Assembly: GCF_007665395.1 (NCBI RefSeq)
Contig: NZ_VDND01000016.1
Location: 1-64,000 of the forward strand
Reading direction: 5' to 3'
Source: Pseudomonas oryzihabitans
Lineage (GTDB): Bacteria; Pseudomonadota; Gammaproteobacteria; Pseudomonadales; Pseudomonadaceae
DNA length: 64,000 nucleotides
Under the pieces are notes generated by a model, which was not told the DNA's origin, did no database searches, and saw only the letters and a program-made list of their open reading frames with translations. Each line of letters begins with the position of its first letter. Positions within the stretch are counted from its first letter, which is position 1. Of the stretch, positions 45,848 to 54,861 are shown one piece after another. A program made the translations under genes and the position numbers.

Positions 45848-46662
45848 TCGCCACCACCCCCGAACAGACGTTGCAGGAAGCCTTTCTTCTTCACGTCGAG
45901 GAAGCGATAGGCCACTTCCTTGCCGAGCAGTCGCTCCACGGTATCACTGTAGGCCTGGCCGGCATCGCTCTGTTCGTCGAGAATCACCGGGATGCCCTGG
46001 TTCGAGGCCTTGAGCACCGCCTGGGATTCGGGGATCACGCCGAGCAGGCGGATGGACAGGATCTCTTCCACATCCTCGACGCCGAGCATTTCGCCCTTGG
46101 TGACGCGCTCGGGGTTGTAGCGGGTCAGCAGCAGGTGTTCCTTGATGGCTTCCTCGCCCTTTTCGGCGCGGCGCGACTTGCTGGCCAGCAGGCCGAGCAT
46201 GCGGTCGGAGTCCCGCACCGAGGAGACCTCGGGGTTGGTCACCACGATGGCCTCGTCGGCGAAGTACATCGCCAGGTGGGCACCTTTCTCGATCCCGGCC
46301 GGGGAGTCGCAGACGATGAAGTCGAAGGTCTGCTTGAGTTCGTTGATCACGCGCTCGACGCCGTCCTGGGTCAGGGCGTCCTTGTCGCGGGTCTGGCTGG
46401 CAGCCAGCACGAAGAGGTTCTCGAGACGCTTGTCCTTGATCAGGGCCTGGGTCAGGGTGGCTTCGTTGTTGATCACGTTGACGAAGTCGTACACCACGCG
46501 GCGCTCGCAACCCATGATCAGGTCGAGGTTACGCAGGCCGACGTCGAAGTCGACGATGACGGTCTTGTGTCCGCGCAGGGCGAGACCGGTACCAATGGCA
46601 GCGCTGCTGGTGGTCTTGCCGACGCCGCCCTTGCCGGAGGTGACTACGAGTACTTTGGCCAA
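45844..46662 (-). CDS. minD: septum site-determining ATPase MinD
   Basis: A 272-residue ATPase with the deviant Walker [13 protein letters not shown] (from residue 10). It also has [15 protein letters not shown] and a C-terminal amphipathic membrane-targeting helix ([12 protein letters not shown]). It recruits MinC to the membrane and is released by MinE. Operon order is minC–minD–minE, with a 134-base gap after minC. Confidence 0.97.
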   Translation of the reverse strand: MAKVLVVTSGKGGVGKTTSSAAIGTGLALRGHKTVIVDFDVGLRNLDLIMGCERRVVYDFVNVINNEATLTQALIKDKRLENLFVLAASQTRDKDALTQDGVERVINELKQTFDFIVCDSPAGIEKGAHLAMYFADEAIVVTNPEVSSVRDSDRMLGLLASKSRRAEKGEEAIKEHLLLTRYNPERVTKGEMLGVEDVEEILSIRLLGVIPESQAVLKASNQGIPVILDEQSDAGQAYSDTVERLLGKEVAYRFLDVKKKGFLQRLFGGGGE

Positions 46663-46796
46663 ACTGATTCACCTTGATCGAAAGTAATAACTGAAACGAC
46701 TCGACGCCCTCGATGACGAGATTGCAGGCGTGTTCGCGCTTCGTTCGAGCCTTGGCGGCGCATCCGCCAATTGCGAAAAATTCGCGGAAGTATCCG

Positions 46797-47543
46797 TCAA
46801 AGGCGGGTGATGTTCAACACATCTCCCACCAAACTGACCTGTACCGGATTGCCCCACTGGGGATGGCGGCGCAGGTCCTCGGCGACCTTGTACTGGCCGG
46901 CGATGGAGAGCAGCTCCGCGGTCAGCTGCTGGCAGAAGATCCGCGCTTTGGTATCACCTTTGACGCCAGCCAACGCCCGGCCGCGCATGGGGCCGTAGAC
47001 GTGGATGTTGCCATCGGCGAGCAGCTCGGCGCCCGGGCTGACCGGCGCCAGCACCACCAGATCGCCCGCCGGGGCATAGAGCTGCACCCCGCCGCGCACC
47101 GGTGCGGTGATGATCTTGGTGGGATTGATCACCGGCGCGGCCGGCTTGGGCGGCTCCACCGGCTTGGCCGGCTCGCGGTCGCGCGGCTCGACCTGGCGTT
47201 CGCGGCCGCCGGAGCTGGGCGGTAGGATCGGCAGGTCGTAATCGTTGGCGGCCGCCAGGTCGGAGCTGCGGCTGGCGCGCAGGGCGAGGGTACGCAGCCC
47301 GTGGCGGCGGCAGAGATCGAGGAGGGCGCCCAGGTCGAGCGGGCCGGCGTCGTCGGCGAGCTTGTCCAGGCCCAGCACCAGGGGCGTTTCCTGGAAGAAG
47401 TTGGGGGCCTGGGCGACCTTCTGGGCCAGTTGCCGGTCCAGGCGCCCCAGGTCATTGCGGAGAAGCTCCAGCACGGTCACGGCGAGCATGTTGCCCTTGA
47501 GCTGGAAGACGGAGTCGCTTTCGGAAGGATCGGCTGCGGTCAT
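46797..47543 (-). CDS. minC: septum formation inhibitor MinC
   Basis: A 248-residue protein with an N-terminal FtsZ-interacting domain (1-105), a Pro/Arg-rich linker (about 112-145) and the C-terminal beta-helix MinD-binding domain ([46 protein letters not shown]). The ATG at 47543 gives MTAADPSES and the family length. It inhibits FtsZ assembly away from midcell. Confidence 0.95.
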   Translation of the reverse strand: MTAADPSESDSVFQLKGNMLAVTVLELLRNDLGRLDRQLAQKVAQAPNFFQETPLVLGLDKLADDAGPLDLGALLDLCRRHGLRTLALRASRSSDLAAANDYDLPILPPSSGGRERQVEPRDREPAKPVEPPKPAAPVINPTKIITAPVRGGVQLYAPAGDLVVLAPVSPGAELLADGNIHVYGPMRGRALAGVKGDTKARIFCQQLTAELLSIAGQYKVAEDLRRHPQWGNPVQVSLVGDVLNITRL

Positions 47544-47694
47544 GGTGGGTACTTGTGCTTGGATGGCGGGACTTATAGCGGGATGCCTCGCCCGTCGCAA
47601 CCCTCACCGGGCGATCCGGGTCGCGACTGTGAAGGCTACGGGAAAACGGCGCGAGGCCTGTAGAATGGCGCGACTTTTTCATGCAGGAGTTCCG

Positions 47695-48630
47695 ATGGAG
47701 CGGCCGTCTTTCCGCCTCGCCTTTCTCAATCCACGTTATTGGCCGCTCTGGCTGGGGCTCGCGCTGCTCTGGCTGCTGGTGCAACTGCCCTACGCCGTGC
47801 TGCTGCGTCTCGCCCAGGGGCTCGGCTGGATCTTCTACCACGTCGCCGGCCAGCGCCGGGCGATCGCCCGCCGCAACCTGGAACTCTGTTTTCCCCAGCT
47901 CGACGAGCGGGCGCGCGACCGACTGCTGCGGCGCAATTTCGCCAGCAGCGCCATGGCCCTGCTGGAGATGGCCATGAGCTGGTGGTGGCCACGCCAGCGC
48001 CTGGCCCGCCTGGCCCATATCGAGGGGCTCGAGCACCTGCAGGCCGCCCAGCGCGACGGCCAGGGCGTGATCCTCATGGCGCTGCATTTCACCACCCTGG
48101 AAATCGGCGCGGCGCTGCTCGGCCAGCGGCATACCATCGACGGCATGTACCGCGAGCACAAGAATCCGGTGTTCGACTTCATCCAGCGCCGCGGTCGCGA
48201 GCGCCACAACCTGGACGCCACCGCCATCGAGCGCGAGGACGTGCGGGCCATGCTCAAGGTGCTGCGCGCCGGACGCGCCATCTGGTATGCCCCCGATCAG
48301 GACTATGGCGCCAAGCAGAGTCTCTTCGTGCCGCTGTTCGGCATTCCCGCCGCCACCGTGACCGCCACCACCAAGTTCGCCCGGCTGGGCCGCGCGCGGG
48401 TGCTGCCCTTCACCCAGGAGCGCCTGGCGGATGGCTCCGGCTACCGGCTGGTGGTCCATCCGCCGCTGGCCGACTTTCCCGGCGAGAGCGAGGAGGCCGA
48501 TTGCCGGCGCATCAATCGCTGGGTCGAGCAGTGCGTCAGCCAGTTGCCGGAGCAGTACCTCTGGGCGCACCGCCGCTTCAAGACCCGTCCGCCCGGCGAG
48601 GCCAAGCTCTACCCGAAGAAGAAAGGCTAG
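47695..48630 (+). CDS. lpxL: lipid A biosynthesis acyltransferase LpxL/HtrB
   Basis: A 311-residue inner-membrane acyltransferase. An N-terminal anchor helix (about 16-40) is followed by the HX4(D/E) catalytic box in ALHFTTLEIG and the YREHKNPVFD and APDQDYG blocks. It adds a secondary acyl chain to the lipid A precursor. AGGAG at 47685-47689 supports the ATG at 47695. It is divergent from minC. The patatin gene begins on the base after its stop (TAG|ATG). Confidence 0.92.
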   Translation: MERPSFRLAFLNPRYWPLWLGLALLWLLVQLPYAVLLRLAQGLGWIFYHVAGQRRAIARRNLELCFPQLDERARDRLLRRNFASSAMALLEMAMSWWWPRQRLARLAHIEGLEHLQAAQRDGQGVILMALHFTTLEIGAALLGQRHTIDGMYREHKNPVFDFIQRRGRERHNLDATAIEREDVRAMLKVLRAGRAIWYAPDQDYGAKQSLFVPLFGIPAATVTATTKFARLGRARVLPFTQERLADGSGYRLVVHPPLADFPGESEEADCRRINRWVEQCVSQLPEQYLWAHRRFKTRPPGEAKLYPKKKG

Positions 48631-49767
48631 ATGAGCAGGGCGGCCGAGCGGCGTACGGGGCTGATCCTGGCCGGCGGCGGCGCCCGCGCGGCCTATCAGG
48701 TCGGGGTGTTGCAGGTGGTGGCGGACACCCTGGCGGTCCGTTCCGAAAATCCCTTTCCCATCCTGGTCGGTACCTCCGCCGGGGCGCTCAACGCCGCGGT
48801 GCTGGGCTGCGGGGCGCTCGATTTCGGTCGCGCGGTGGATCGCCTGGCCGCGGTGTGGTCAGGACTGGAAACCGCGATGATCTATCGCAGCGACTGGGGC
48901 GGAGTGACGCGGCAGGCGGCGCGTTTCGGTCTGCAGACGCTGTTCGGTGCCTGGCGCCAGGAACCGCTGGCGCTGCTCGACAACGCCCCCTTGCGCGCCC
49001 TGCTCACCCGCGAGCTGGACTTCTCCGGGATCACGGCGGCCTTGCGCCAGCGTGCCTTGCGAGCGGTGGCGGTCACCGCCTTCGGCTATGCCTCCGGGCA
49101 GGCGATGACCTTCTACCAGAGCCAGGGGGCGCTGGATCCCTGGTTCCGTCACCGCCGCGTCGGCGTCCCGGCGCGGCTGGCGGTCGATCATCTCCTGGCC
49201 AGTACCGCCATTCCGCTGTTCTTTCCACCGGTGAAGGTTGGCCGCGAGTACCTGGGCGACGGCTCGGTCAGGCAGACGGCGCCCATCAGTCCGGCGCTGC
49301 ACCTGGGGGCGGAGCGGGTGCTGGTGATAGGGCTGGGTGCGCCTGGTGGCAACGAGCAGCGGCAGCCGGCACGGCCGCCCAGCGTGGCGCAGATCGGCGG
49401 CCACCTGCTCAACAGCACCTTCGTCGATGCCCTGGACAGCGATACCGAAACCCTGCGCCGGCTCAACCTGCTGAGCAGCGCCCTGCCGGCGGGCGATCCG
49501 GTCAGCGGCTGCCTCTGTCGTCCGGTGGAGATGCTGGTCATCTCGCCCAGCCAGCCCCTGGCGGACATCGCCACCCGCCATCGCCACCGCCTGCCGGTGG
49601 CGTTGCGGCAACTGCTGCGGGGCGTCGGGGTGAATCGGCCGTCGGGCAGTGCCCTGCTCAGCTATCTGCTGTTCGAGTCCGCCTATTGCCAGGAACTCAT
49701 GGCGCTGGGCCGGGCCGACGCCCAGGCCCGGCTGCCCGAGCTCCGGGCCTTTCTGGCCAGCGCCTGA
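48631..49767 (+). CDS. patatin-like phospholipase
   Basis: A 378-residue protein. The oxyanion loop is LAGGGARAAYQVG, the nucleophile Ser is in GTSAG, and the dyad Asp is in GDGSVR. A helical C-terminal part is typical of bacterial cytosolic patatins. It has no signal peptide. Its start abuts the lpxL stop without a gap, so translation is probably coupled. This suggests a link to lipid A or phospholipid turnover, which is inference. Confidence 0.88.
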   Translation: MSRAAERRTGLILAGGGARAAYQVGVLQVVADTLAVRSENPFPILVGTSAGALNAAVLGCGALDFGRAVDRLAAVWSGLETAMIYRSDWGGVTRQAARFGLQTLFGAWRQEPLALLDNAPLRALLTRELDFSGITAALRQRALRAVAVTAFGYASGQAMTFYQSQGALDPWFRHRRVGVPARLAVDHLLASTAIPLFFPPVKVGREYLGDGSVRQTAPISPALHLGAERVLVIGLGAPGGNEQRQPARPPSVAQIGGHLLNSTFVDALDSDTETLRRLNLLSSALPAGDPVSGCLCRPVEMLVISPSQPLADIATRHRHRLPVALRQLLRGVGVNRPSGSALLSYLLFESAYCQELMALGRADAQARLPELRAFLASA

Positions 49768-49770
49768 GAC

Positions 49771-50592
49771 TTACTCGGCGATCTGCAGTTCCCGGGCCTT
49801 GGTGTAGAAGTAGCGGATCTTCTCGTACTCGAACGGCGAGTTGAGCTGGCCGTATCTCATGTCGGTGACATAGCGCAGGTTGATGCCGCGCAGCACGATG
49901 ATCTCCGGATGGCGGCTGCTCTCGTCGCTGACGTTGAGGAAGTTCACCTGGCTCTCGGCGGCGAAGTCCACGGCCAGGCCGCCGGTGTCACGCAGGTTCG
50001 AGGGACCCAGGATCGGCAGCATCAGGAAGGGACCGTCGCCCACGCCATAGAAGCCGAGGGTCTGGCCGAAGTCTTCCGGTTGCTTGATCAGGCCCACCCG
50101 GGTGGCCGGGTCCCACAGGCCGAACACCCCGATGGTGGTGTTGAGCAGCAGGCGGCCGGTGGTGTCCAGGGCACGCCGACCCTTGAACTGCAGCAGGCTG
50201 TTCAGCAGGTTGTTGACGTCGCCCAGGTTGCTGAAGAAGTTGCTGACGCCGGAGCGGACGAAGCGCGGGGTGATATAGCGATAGCCGTTGACCACCGGCA
50301 GCAGCACCCACTCGTCCAGGCGATAGTTGAAGTGGTAGACGTGGCGGTTCCAGGATTCGAAGGGGTCGTAGACGTCCAGGGCGACCAGGGAGGCCCGTTC
50401 GAATTCGCGCTGGTCGAGCCCCGGGTTGTACTTCAGGGTCGACAGCGGATTGCTGAAACCGTCGGCCCCCACCGGCGCCGCCGGCATGGTGTCCGAGCCG
50501 ATGGTCAGGCTGGAGGAGGGCGGTGGGCTCGACTCGGCAGCGAACGCCGAGGCACTGGCCAGCAGGAGGAGAGCGAGCAGGGACTTAACCAC
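49771..50592 (-). CDS. mlaA: MlaA/VacJ family lipoprotein-like outer membrane lipid asymmetry protein
   Basis: A 273-residue protein with a signal peptide (ALLLLASASAFAAES). The MlaA core shows YDPFESWNRHVYHFNYRLD, NFFSNLGDVNNLLNSLLQ, RLLLNTTIGVFGLWDPAT and DFGQTLGFYGVGDGPFLMLPILGPS. There is no lipobox Cys, so it may be secreted rather than lipidated. The GTG at 50592 was chosen because it overlaps the end of the upstream hydrolase gene by 8 bases with GGAG upstream. MlaA removes misplaced phospholipid from the outer leaflet. It is convergent with the patatin gene. Confidence 0.85.
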   Translation of the reverse strand: MVKSLLALLLLASASAFAAESSPPPSSSLTIGSDTMPAAPVGADGFSNPLSTLKYNPGLDQREFERASLVALDVYDPFESWNRHVYHFNYRLDEWVLLPVVNGYRYITPRFVRSGVSNFFSNLGDVNNLLNSLLQFKGRRALDTTGRLLLNTTIGVFGLWDPATRVGLIKQPEDFGQTLGFYGVGDGPFLMLPILGPSNLRDTGGLAVDFAAESQVNFLNVSDESSRHPEIIVLRGINLRYVTDMRYGQLNSPFEYEKIRYFYTKARELQIAE

Positions 50593-51895
50593 GGGCGAAG
50601 AACTCCAGCATGGCGTTCGCGTTGACGCGGTAGTTGAGATTGCCGCAATGGCCGCCATGGGGATAGACGGTCAAGCGATCGCCGAAGGTCTTGCGCAGGA
50701 AGCCGAGGTCACCCGGGCCGAGGATGATGTCGTCGGCATTGTGCATGACACCGATCTTGGGGCTGCTCTTGAGGTAGTCCTCGAGGGCGGTGAGGCTGGA
50801 CTTGCGCGCCAGGTCGTCGAGGTTCTGCCCCTTGAACTTCTTCTGCCAGAACGGCATGACCTGCTCGGTCATGTAGCAGTCGAAGTCGCATTGCAGGGAA
50901 CGGGCGAAGAAACGCGTCAGGCTGGTGCCCTCGCTGATCGGATAGGTCGGCGGGGTGATCAGGCCGCGGCGGTTGATCAGGTCGGAGGTGAAGGCGATGT
51001 CCGCCGCCGAGAAGCGGAAGGACGAGCCGATCAGCATGGCCAGTTCTTCGTTGCTCAGGCGTTCCGGCGAGCGCTGGAAGTCACGCACCACGGCATCGTT
51101 GAAATCGACGTAGCCCTTCTCCTGGAAGTAGCGGGTCAGCTTCGAGAGGATGAGTTCGTAGAAGGTGCGGTTGTTGGTGACACCCTTCACCTCGGTCTGC
51201 ACCAGGCGATCCAGGTTGCGCACCGAGGTCAGCAGGTTGACCGGCGGATTCACCATCAAGACCTTCTTGAAGTTGAAGCTGCGCTCGCTCTCGTCGAGGT
51301 AGGAAACGAAGGCCGCATCCAGGCCGCCCAGGCTGTAGCCGGTCAGGTAATAGTCGGTGACCGGCAGCTTGGGATGCTGGGCGCGCACCGCCTGCATGGC
51401 GCGATAGAGATCCTCGGCATCGTGCGGGGTGTAGCCCGGGGTGGCGGTCCGCGAGACGGACACCATGAAGTCCCAGCTGGTGGGCGAGGACAGCTGCACC
51501 ACGTGGTAGCCGGCCGCGTAGTACAGCCGCTTCAGGTATTCCTGGGTGCTCGAGGAGTAGTTCGCGCCGGTCCCGGCGATCAGGAAGATCAGCGGCGCCG
51601 GGTGGTCCTGGCGGGCCAAACGATAGTGGAATTTCTTCACCGGCCAGAAGTTGCCGGGCAGCTGGTATTCCCGCTCCGGACGCAGGTTGAGGCTGTAGTC
51701 GTCCTGGTCGATGGTGCTTTCGGGCGGCAGTTCCGGGCGGAATTTTTCCGGCGTGGTGACGATGGTCGCCTCGAACGGATTGACCAGGGGATAGCCGTAG
51801 GTCGCGGCATCCACTTCGGCTGCCGCCTGCGCGGTGCCATAGAGGCTGGAAAACAGCGCGCCCAGCAGGGCGGCGACGCGCAAGGGAAGACGCAT
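50585..51895 (-). CDS. secreted alpha/beta hydrolase (serine hydrolase), MlaA-linked
   Basis: A 436-residue protein with a signal peptide ending GTAQAAAE. The alpha/beta-hydrolase nucleophile elbow is LTGYSLGGLDA and a late His occurs in YPHGGHCGNLNY. It is translationally coupled to the MlaA gene, with an 8-base overlap. The pairing suggests a periplasmic or outer-membrane lipase or esterase acting on the same phospholipid pool. The substrate is unknown. The ATG at 51895 gives a proper signal peptide. Confidence 0.8.
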   Translation of the reverse strand: MRLPLRVAALLGALFSSLYGTAQAAAEVDAATYGYPLVNPFEATIVTTPEKFRPELPPESTIDQDDYSLNLRPEREYQLPGNFWPVKKFHYRLARQDHPAPLIFLIAGTGANYSSSTQEYLKRLYYAAGYHVVQLSSPTSWDFMVSVSRTATPGYTPHDAEDLYRAMQAVRAQHPKLPVTDYYLTGYSLGGLDAAFVSYLDESERSFNFKKVLMVNPPVNLLTSVRNLDRLVQTEVKGVTNNRTFYELILSKLTRYFQEKGYVDFNDAVVRDFQRSPERLSNEELAMLIGSSFRFSAADIAFTSDLINRRGLITPPTYPISEGTSLTRFFARSLQCDFDCYMTEQVMPFWQKKFKGQNLDDLARKSSLTALEDYLKSSPKIGVMHNADDIILGPGDLGFLRKTFGDRLTVYPHGGHCGNLNYRVNANAMLEFFARG

Positions 51896-52025
51896 GGACA
51901 GAGTCCTTTCAGAGGGCTGAGAGCGAAGGTAAGACAACGACGGGCCGATAGGTTGCATCGACACCCGCAGCTTTCTGCGAGGCGTCGATTACAGAGCGGT
52001 CTGTAGTCTGCGTCAAGCGACAGCC

Positions 52026-52071
52026 GTTGTCGCGAAACGTGCGGTTGTTGTCGCTAACCGGTCGCTATACG
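52026..52071 (+). promoter_or_regulatory. direct repeat and −10 element upstream of betX
   Basis: GTTGTCGC occurs at 52026-52033 and again at 52047-52054, exactly 21 bases apart (two helical turns). This is the usual geometry for an AraC-family activator. TATACG at 52066-52071 could be the −10. In P. aeruginosa betX responds to the AraC-type regulator GbdR, which makes GbdR the natural candidate; I cannot check against its consensus. Confidence 0.45.
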
Positions 52072-52157
52072 TCGTCCAGACGGTAGTGGCCATCTCGCAT
52101 TGCCCGAATCATGGGAGTGGGGCAACCGCCCGAATTCCATAGCGAGAGGACTGCTGC

Positions 52158-53009
52158 ATGAGCATGGTGAAGAAACTGTTGGGAATAGGACTCGGTGTCG
52201 CGCTCACCTCGGCCATGGGTCTGGCGCAGGCAGCCAAGCCCGAGATCACCATCGGCTACGTCGATGGCTGGGCCGACAGCGTGGCAACGACCCATACCGC
52301 AGCTGAAGTGATCCGCCAGAGCCTGGGATACGAGGTGAAGCTCATGCCGGTCGCCGCCGGCATCATGTGGCAGGGGGTCGCCCGCGGCAAGCTCGACGCC
52401 ATGCTCTCCGCCTGGCTGCCGGTCACCCACGGCGCCTACTACGAGAAGATGAAGGACCAGGTGGTCGATCTCAACGTCAACACCCCTGACGCCAAGATCG
52501 GCCTGATCGTGCCGGAGTACGTCAAGGCCAACAGCATCGCCGACCTGCAGGCGCAGAAGGCCGATTTCGGCGGCCGTATCGTCGGTATCGATGCCGGTGC
52601 CGGGGTGATGCTCAAGACCGACCAGGCGATCAAGGACTACGGCCTGGACTACAAGCTGGTCGCCAGCTCGGGTAGCGGCATGATTGCCGAGCTGACCCGC
52701 GCCGAGAAGGACCAGAAGCCGGTGGTGGTGACCGGCTGGGTACCGCACTGGATGTTCGCCAAGTGGAAGCTCAAGTTCCTCGAGGATCCCAAGGGTGTGT
52801 TCGGCGGTTCCGAGCACGTGGACACCGTGGCCAACCCTGCCCTGGAAGCCAAGGCCAAGCCGGTCTGGGATTTCCTCAAGAAGTTCGCCTGGCAGCCGGG
52901 TGAGGTGAACGAGGTGATGCTGGCCGTGGAAGAGGGCCAGAAGCCGGAAGAAGCCGCCAAGGCCTGGATCGCCAAGCACCCGGATCGCGTGAAGGCCTGG
53001 TTGCCCTGA
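52158..53009 (+). CDS. betX: glycine-betaine/choline-type ABC substrate-binding protein (solo)
   Basis: A 283-residue OpuAC/ProX-type protein with a signal peptide ending AQAAK. The ligand-box regions are GYVDGWADSVATTHTAAEV, GIMWQGVARGKLDAMLSAWLPVTH and VVVTGWVPHWMFAKWKLKFLEDP, rich in Trp as expected for quaternary-amine cages. No permease or ATPase is adjacent. P. aeruginosa has several such solo proteins that share one core transporter; position here matches betX (PA3236 from memory). A terminator follows. Confidence 0.8.
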   Translation: MSMVKKLLGIGLGVALTSAMGLAQAAKPEITIGYVDGWADSVATTHTAAEVIRQSLGYEVKLMPVAAGIMWQGVARGKLDAMLSAWLPVTHGAYYEKMKDQVVDLNVNTPDAKIGLIVPEYVKANSIADLQAQKADFGGRIVGIDAGAGVMLKTDQAIKDYGLDYKLVASSGSGMIAELTRAEKDQKPVVVTGWVPHWMFAKWKLKFLEDPKGVFGGSEHVDTVANPALEAKAKPVWDFLKKFAWQPGEVNEVMLAVEEGQKPEEAAKAWIAKHPDRVKAWLP

Positions 53010-53027
53010 TCCTGGGCTGAATGAACG

Positions 53028-53050
53028 ACGGGCCCCACGGGGCCCGTTTT
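53028..53050 (+). terminator. intrinsic terminator after betX
   Basis: ACGGGCCCC (53028-53036) pairs with GGGGCCCGT (53039-53047); opening the innermost pair leaves a four-base loop. TTTT and CTT follow. It lies 19 bases after the stop. Confidence 0.88.
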
Positions 53051-53136
53051 CTTGGCGGTTGCTCGCGCTTCGCTGCGCCTCTGGCCACTGGCGGCGAAAA
53101 CGCCCAGGCCTGGTGTGGCGCCAGCTCGCGAACGTC

Positions 53137-53991
53137 CTAGCCGTGCAATTGCTCGGCGGCGTACAGGGTATTTTCCAGCAGGCAGGCCCGCGTCATGGGG
53201 CCGACCCCGCCCGGGACCGGGGTGATCCAGCTCGCGCGCTCGCGCGCGCTTTCGTATTCGACATCGCCCACCAGGCGACCGTCGGCCTGGCGATTGATGC
53301 CGACGTCGATGACGATGGCGCCCGGCTTGATCCATTCGCCCTTGACCAGGCCAGGCTTGCCGACCGCGACCACCACCAGATCGGCTTGGCGCACATGGTG
53401 TTCGAGCGACCGGGTGAATCTGTGGGTGACCGTGGCGGTGCAGCCGGCCAGCAGCAATTCCAGGGCCATGGGGCGTCCGACGATGTTGGAGGCACCGACC
53501 ACGACCGCATCCAGGCCATAGAGATCGACGCCGGTGCTGTGCAGCAGGGTCATGATGCCCTTGGGGGTGCAGGGGCGCAGTTGCGGGTTGCGCTGCGCCA
53601 GGCGACCGAGGTTGTAGGGGTGGAAGCCGTCCACGTCCTTGTCGGTCCGGATGCGCTCGAGCAACTGGGTGGCATCCAGGTGCGCGGGCAGGGGCAGCTG
53701 CAGCAGGATGCCATCGACGCTCGGGTCGTCGTTCAGGCGATCGATGAGGGCTTCCAGTTCGGCCTGGCCCGTGCTGGCGGGCAGGTCGTGCGCATAGGAG
53801 TCGAAGCCGACCTCTTCGCAGTCCTTGCGCTTGTGCGCCACATAGACCCGCGAGGCGGGATCGTCGCCGACCAGGATGACGGCAAGGCCAGGGGCGCGCA
53901 GTCCGGCGCTACGACGTTGAGAGACTCGCTGGGCAATATCCTGGCGCAGGCGGGCGGCAATGGACTTGCCGTCGATCAGTTGGGCGGTCAT
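53137..53991 (-). CDS. folD: bifunctional methylenetetrahydrofolate dehydrogenase/cyclohydrolase FolD
   Basis: A 284-residue enzyme interconverting 5,10-methylene- and 10-formyl-tetrahydrofolate in one-carbon metabolism. The active-site pair is Y50 and K54 in YVAHK. The substrate loop [10 protein letters not shown] and the NADP site [18 protein letters not shown] follow, with [10 protein letters not shown] near the end. It is divergent from the tRNA operon, an arrangement known in Pseudomonas. Confidence 0.96.
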   Translation of the reverse strand: MTAQLIDGKSIAARLRQDIAQRVSQRRSAGLRAPGLAVILVGDDPASRVYVAHKRKDCEEVGFDSYAHDLPASTGQAELEALIDRLNDDPSVDGILLQLPLPAHLDATQLLERIRTDKDVDGFHPYNLGRLAQRNPQLRPCTPKGIMTLLHSTGVDLYGLDAVVVGASNIVGRPMALELLLAGCTATVTHRFTRSLEHHVRQADLVVVAVGKPGLVKGEWIKPGAIVIDVGINRQADGRLVGDVEYESARERASWITPVPGGVGPMTRACLLENTLYAAEQLHG

Positions 53992-54092
53992 GGGCGATTT
54001 CTGGTGGTGACGGAAATGAGGTCGGGTATTTTCGCATGGACGGGCCCGCTGGCAACAGCGACGGCTCGGCGGCGGCTAACTCATTCTTCTGC

Positions 54093-54144
54093 TTAAAAAT
54101 TTTTTTAAAAATCTGTTGACGGCCTGGCGGTGGCTTTATAAGAT
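54093..54144 (+). promoter_or_regulatory. promoter of the tRNA operon
   Basis: An almost pure A/T block (five A, seven T, five A) spans 54093-54112 and looks like an UP element. TTGACG (54116-54121) is a good −35, and TAAGAT (54139-54144) a −10 after 17 bases; TATAAG at 54137 is an alternative with 15. The GC-rich discriminator TCGCCCCGC after it is typical of stringently controlled stable-RNA promoters. The leader to the first tRNA would be about 90 bases. Confidence 0.75.
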
Positions 54145-54238
54145 TCGCCCCGCTTGCCGAGCACAGCCCAAGTCACTGACAAGGGCCAGGCAAGGGACTT
54201 CTCACCAAGGACGTCTCTGCCAGGGCAGCTGCCGAAAG

Positions 54239-54315
54239 GCGCCCGTAGCTCAGCTGGATAGAGCATCCGCCTTCTAAGCGGATGGTCGCAGGTTCGAGTC
54301 CTGCCGGGCGCGCCA
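54239..54315 (+). tRNA. tRNA-Arg (anticodon TCT)
   Basis: A 77-base cloverleaf with acceptor GCGCCCG/CGGGCGC, anticodon TCT in the CTTCTAA loop, T-loop GGTTCGAGTCC, and an encoded CCA end. It is the first of three tRNAs in the cluster. Confidence 0.97.
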
Positions 54316-54349
54316 TTGGCGGTTCGGCGACGGCAAGCAGGCAAGATAT

Positions 54350-54426
54350 GGTGGGCGTAGCTCAGTTGGTAGAGCACAGGATTGTGGCTCCTGGTGTCGT
54401 GGGTTCGATTCCCATCGTCCACCCCA
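54350..54426 (+). tRNA. tRNA-His (anticodon GTG)
   Basis: A 77-base tRNA including the G−1 at 54350 that pairs with the discriminator C. The acceptor is GTGGGCG/CGTCCAC with one G–U pair, the anticodon GTG sits in ATTGTGG, and CCA is encoded. A terminator-like hairpin follows at 54434. Confidence 0.97.
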
Positions 54427-54433
54427 TATTCAG

Positions 54434-54468
54434 CGAACGCCAGACCTCCTGTCTGGCGTTCGTCTTTT
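54434..54468 (+). terminator. terminator hairpin between tRNA-His and tRNA-Leu
   Basis: A perfect 12-bp stem, CGAACGCCAGAC (54434-54445) with 54451-54462, has the loop CTCCT and is followed by TCTTTT. It lies only 7 bases after tRNA-His and 10 before tRNA-Leu, so it may terminate, attenuate or be a processing signal. Confidence 0.75.
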
Positions 54469-54477
54469 AAGCGTCTC

Positions 54478-54562
54478 GCGGACGTGGTGGAATTGGTAGA
54501 CACACCAGATTTAGGTTCTGGCGCCGCAAGGTGTGAGAGTTCGAGTCTCTCCGTCCGCACCA
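54478..54562 (+). tRNA. tRNA-Leu (anticodon TAG)
   Basis: An 85-base class II tRNA with acceptor GCGGACG/CGTCCGC, anticodon TAG in the TTTAGGT loop, a long variable arm and encoded CCA. It is the last of the cluster. Confidence 0.97.
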
Positions 54563-54571
54563 ATCAAGCTG

Positions 54572-54593
54572 ACCGGCCCAGGCCGGTTTTTTT
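54572..54593 (+). terminator. intrinsic terminator after tRNA-Leu
   Basis: ACCGGCC (54572-54578) and GGCCGGT (54581-54587) form a stem followed by a run of seven T. It ends the tRNA operon. Confidence 0.9.
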
Positions 54594-54660
54594 GTGCCTG
54601 CGATAAGGCGAGCGCCGGTCGGTCTCGACGGCAGACGGGGAGCCGGACGCTGCCGAACGA

Positions 54661-54861
54661 CTAGTGAAGGCACCGCAGCAGCGGGGCGAAAAGGGCGAAG
54701 GCGCCCAGCAAGGCGACGCCCAGCAGGTGTCTCGCGGCGCCCCGAGGCCCGTCGCTACCGCTGCTCCGGCGGCGAGGTGGCACTGGTGCGCCGGCCTCCG
54801 CCAGCGAATGCGGACGGGATGGGTCGAACAGGATGATCGAACGGGTCAGTTGCCTTCGCAT
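54661..54861 (-). CDS. small protein with C-terminal membrane segment
   Basis: A 66-residue reading frame. Its polar N-terminal half (SIILFDPSRPHSLAEAG…) is followed by one hydrophobic segment (LLGVALLGAFALFAPLL), so it would be tail-anchored. GAGAGG lies 7 bases before the ATG on the minus strand, which supports real translation. No family is recognised. It shares this small-gene region with three other uncharacterised ORFs. Confidence 0.5.
   Translation of the reverse strand: MRRQLTRSIILFDPSRPHSLAEAGAPVPPRRRSSGSDGPRGAARHLLGVALLGAFALFAPLLRCLH

Noticed and set aside
53060-54096. 345-residue plus-strand frame opposite folD
   Set aside because: Antisense shadow; FolD motifs are intact on the minus strand.
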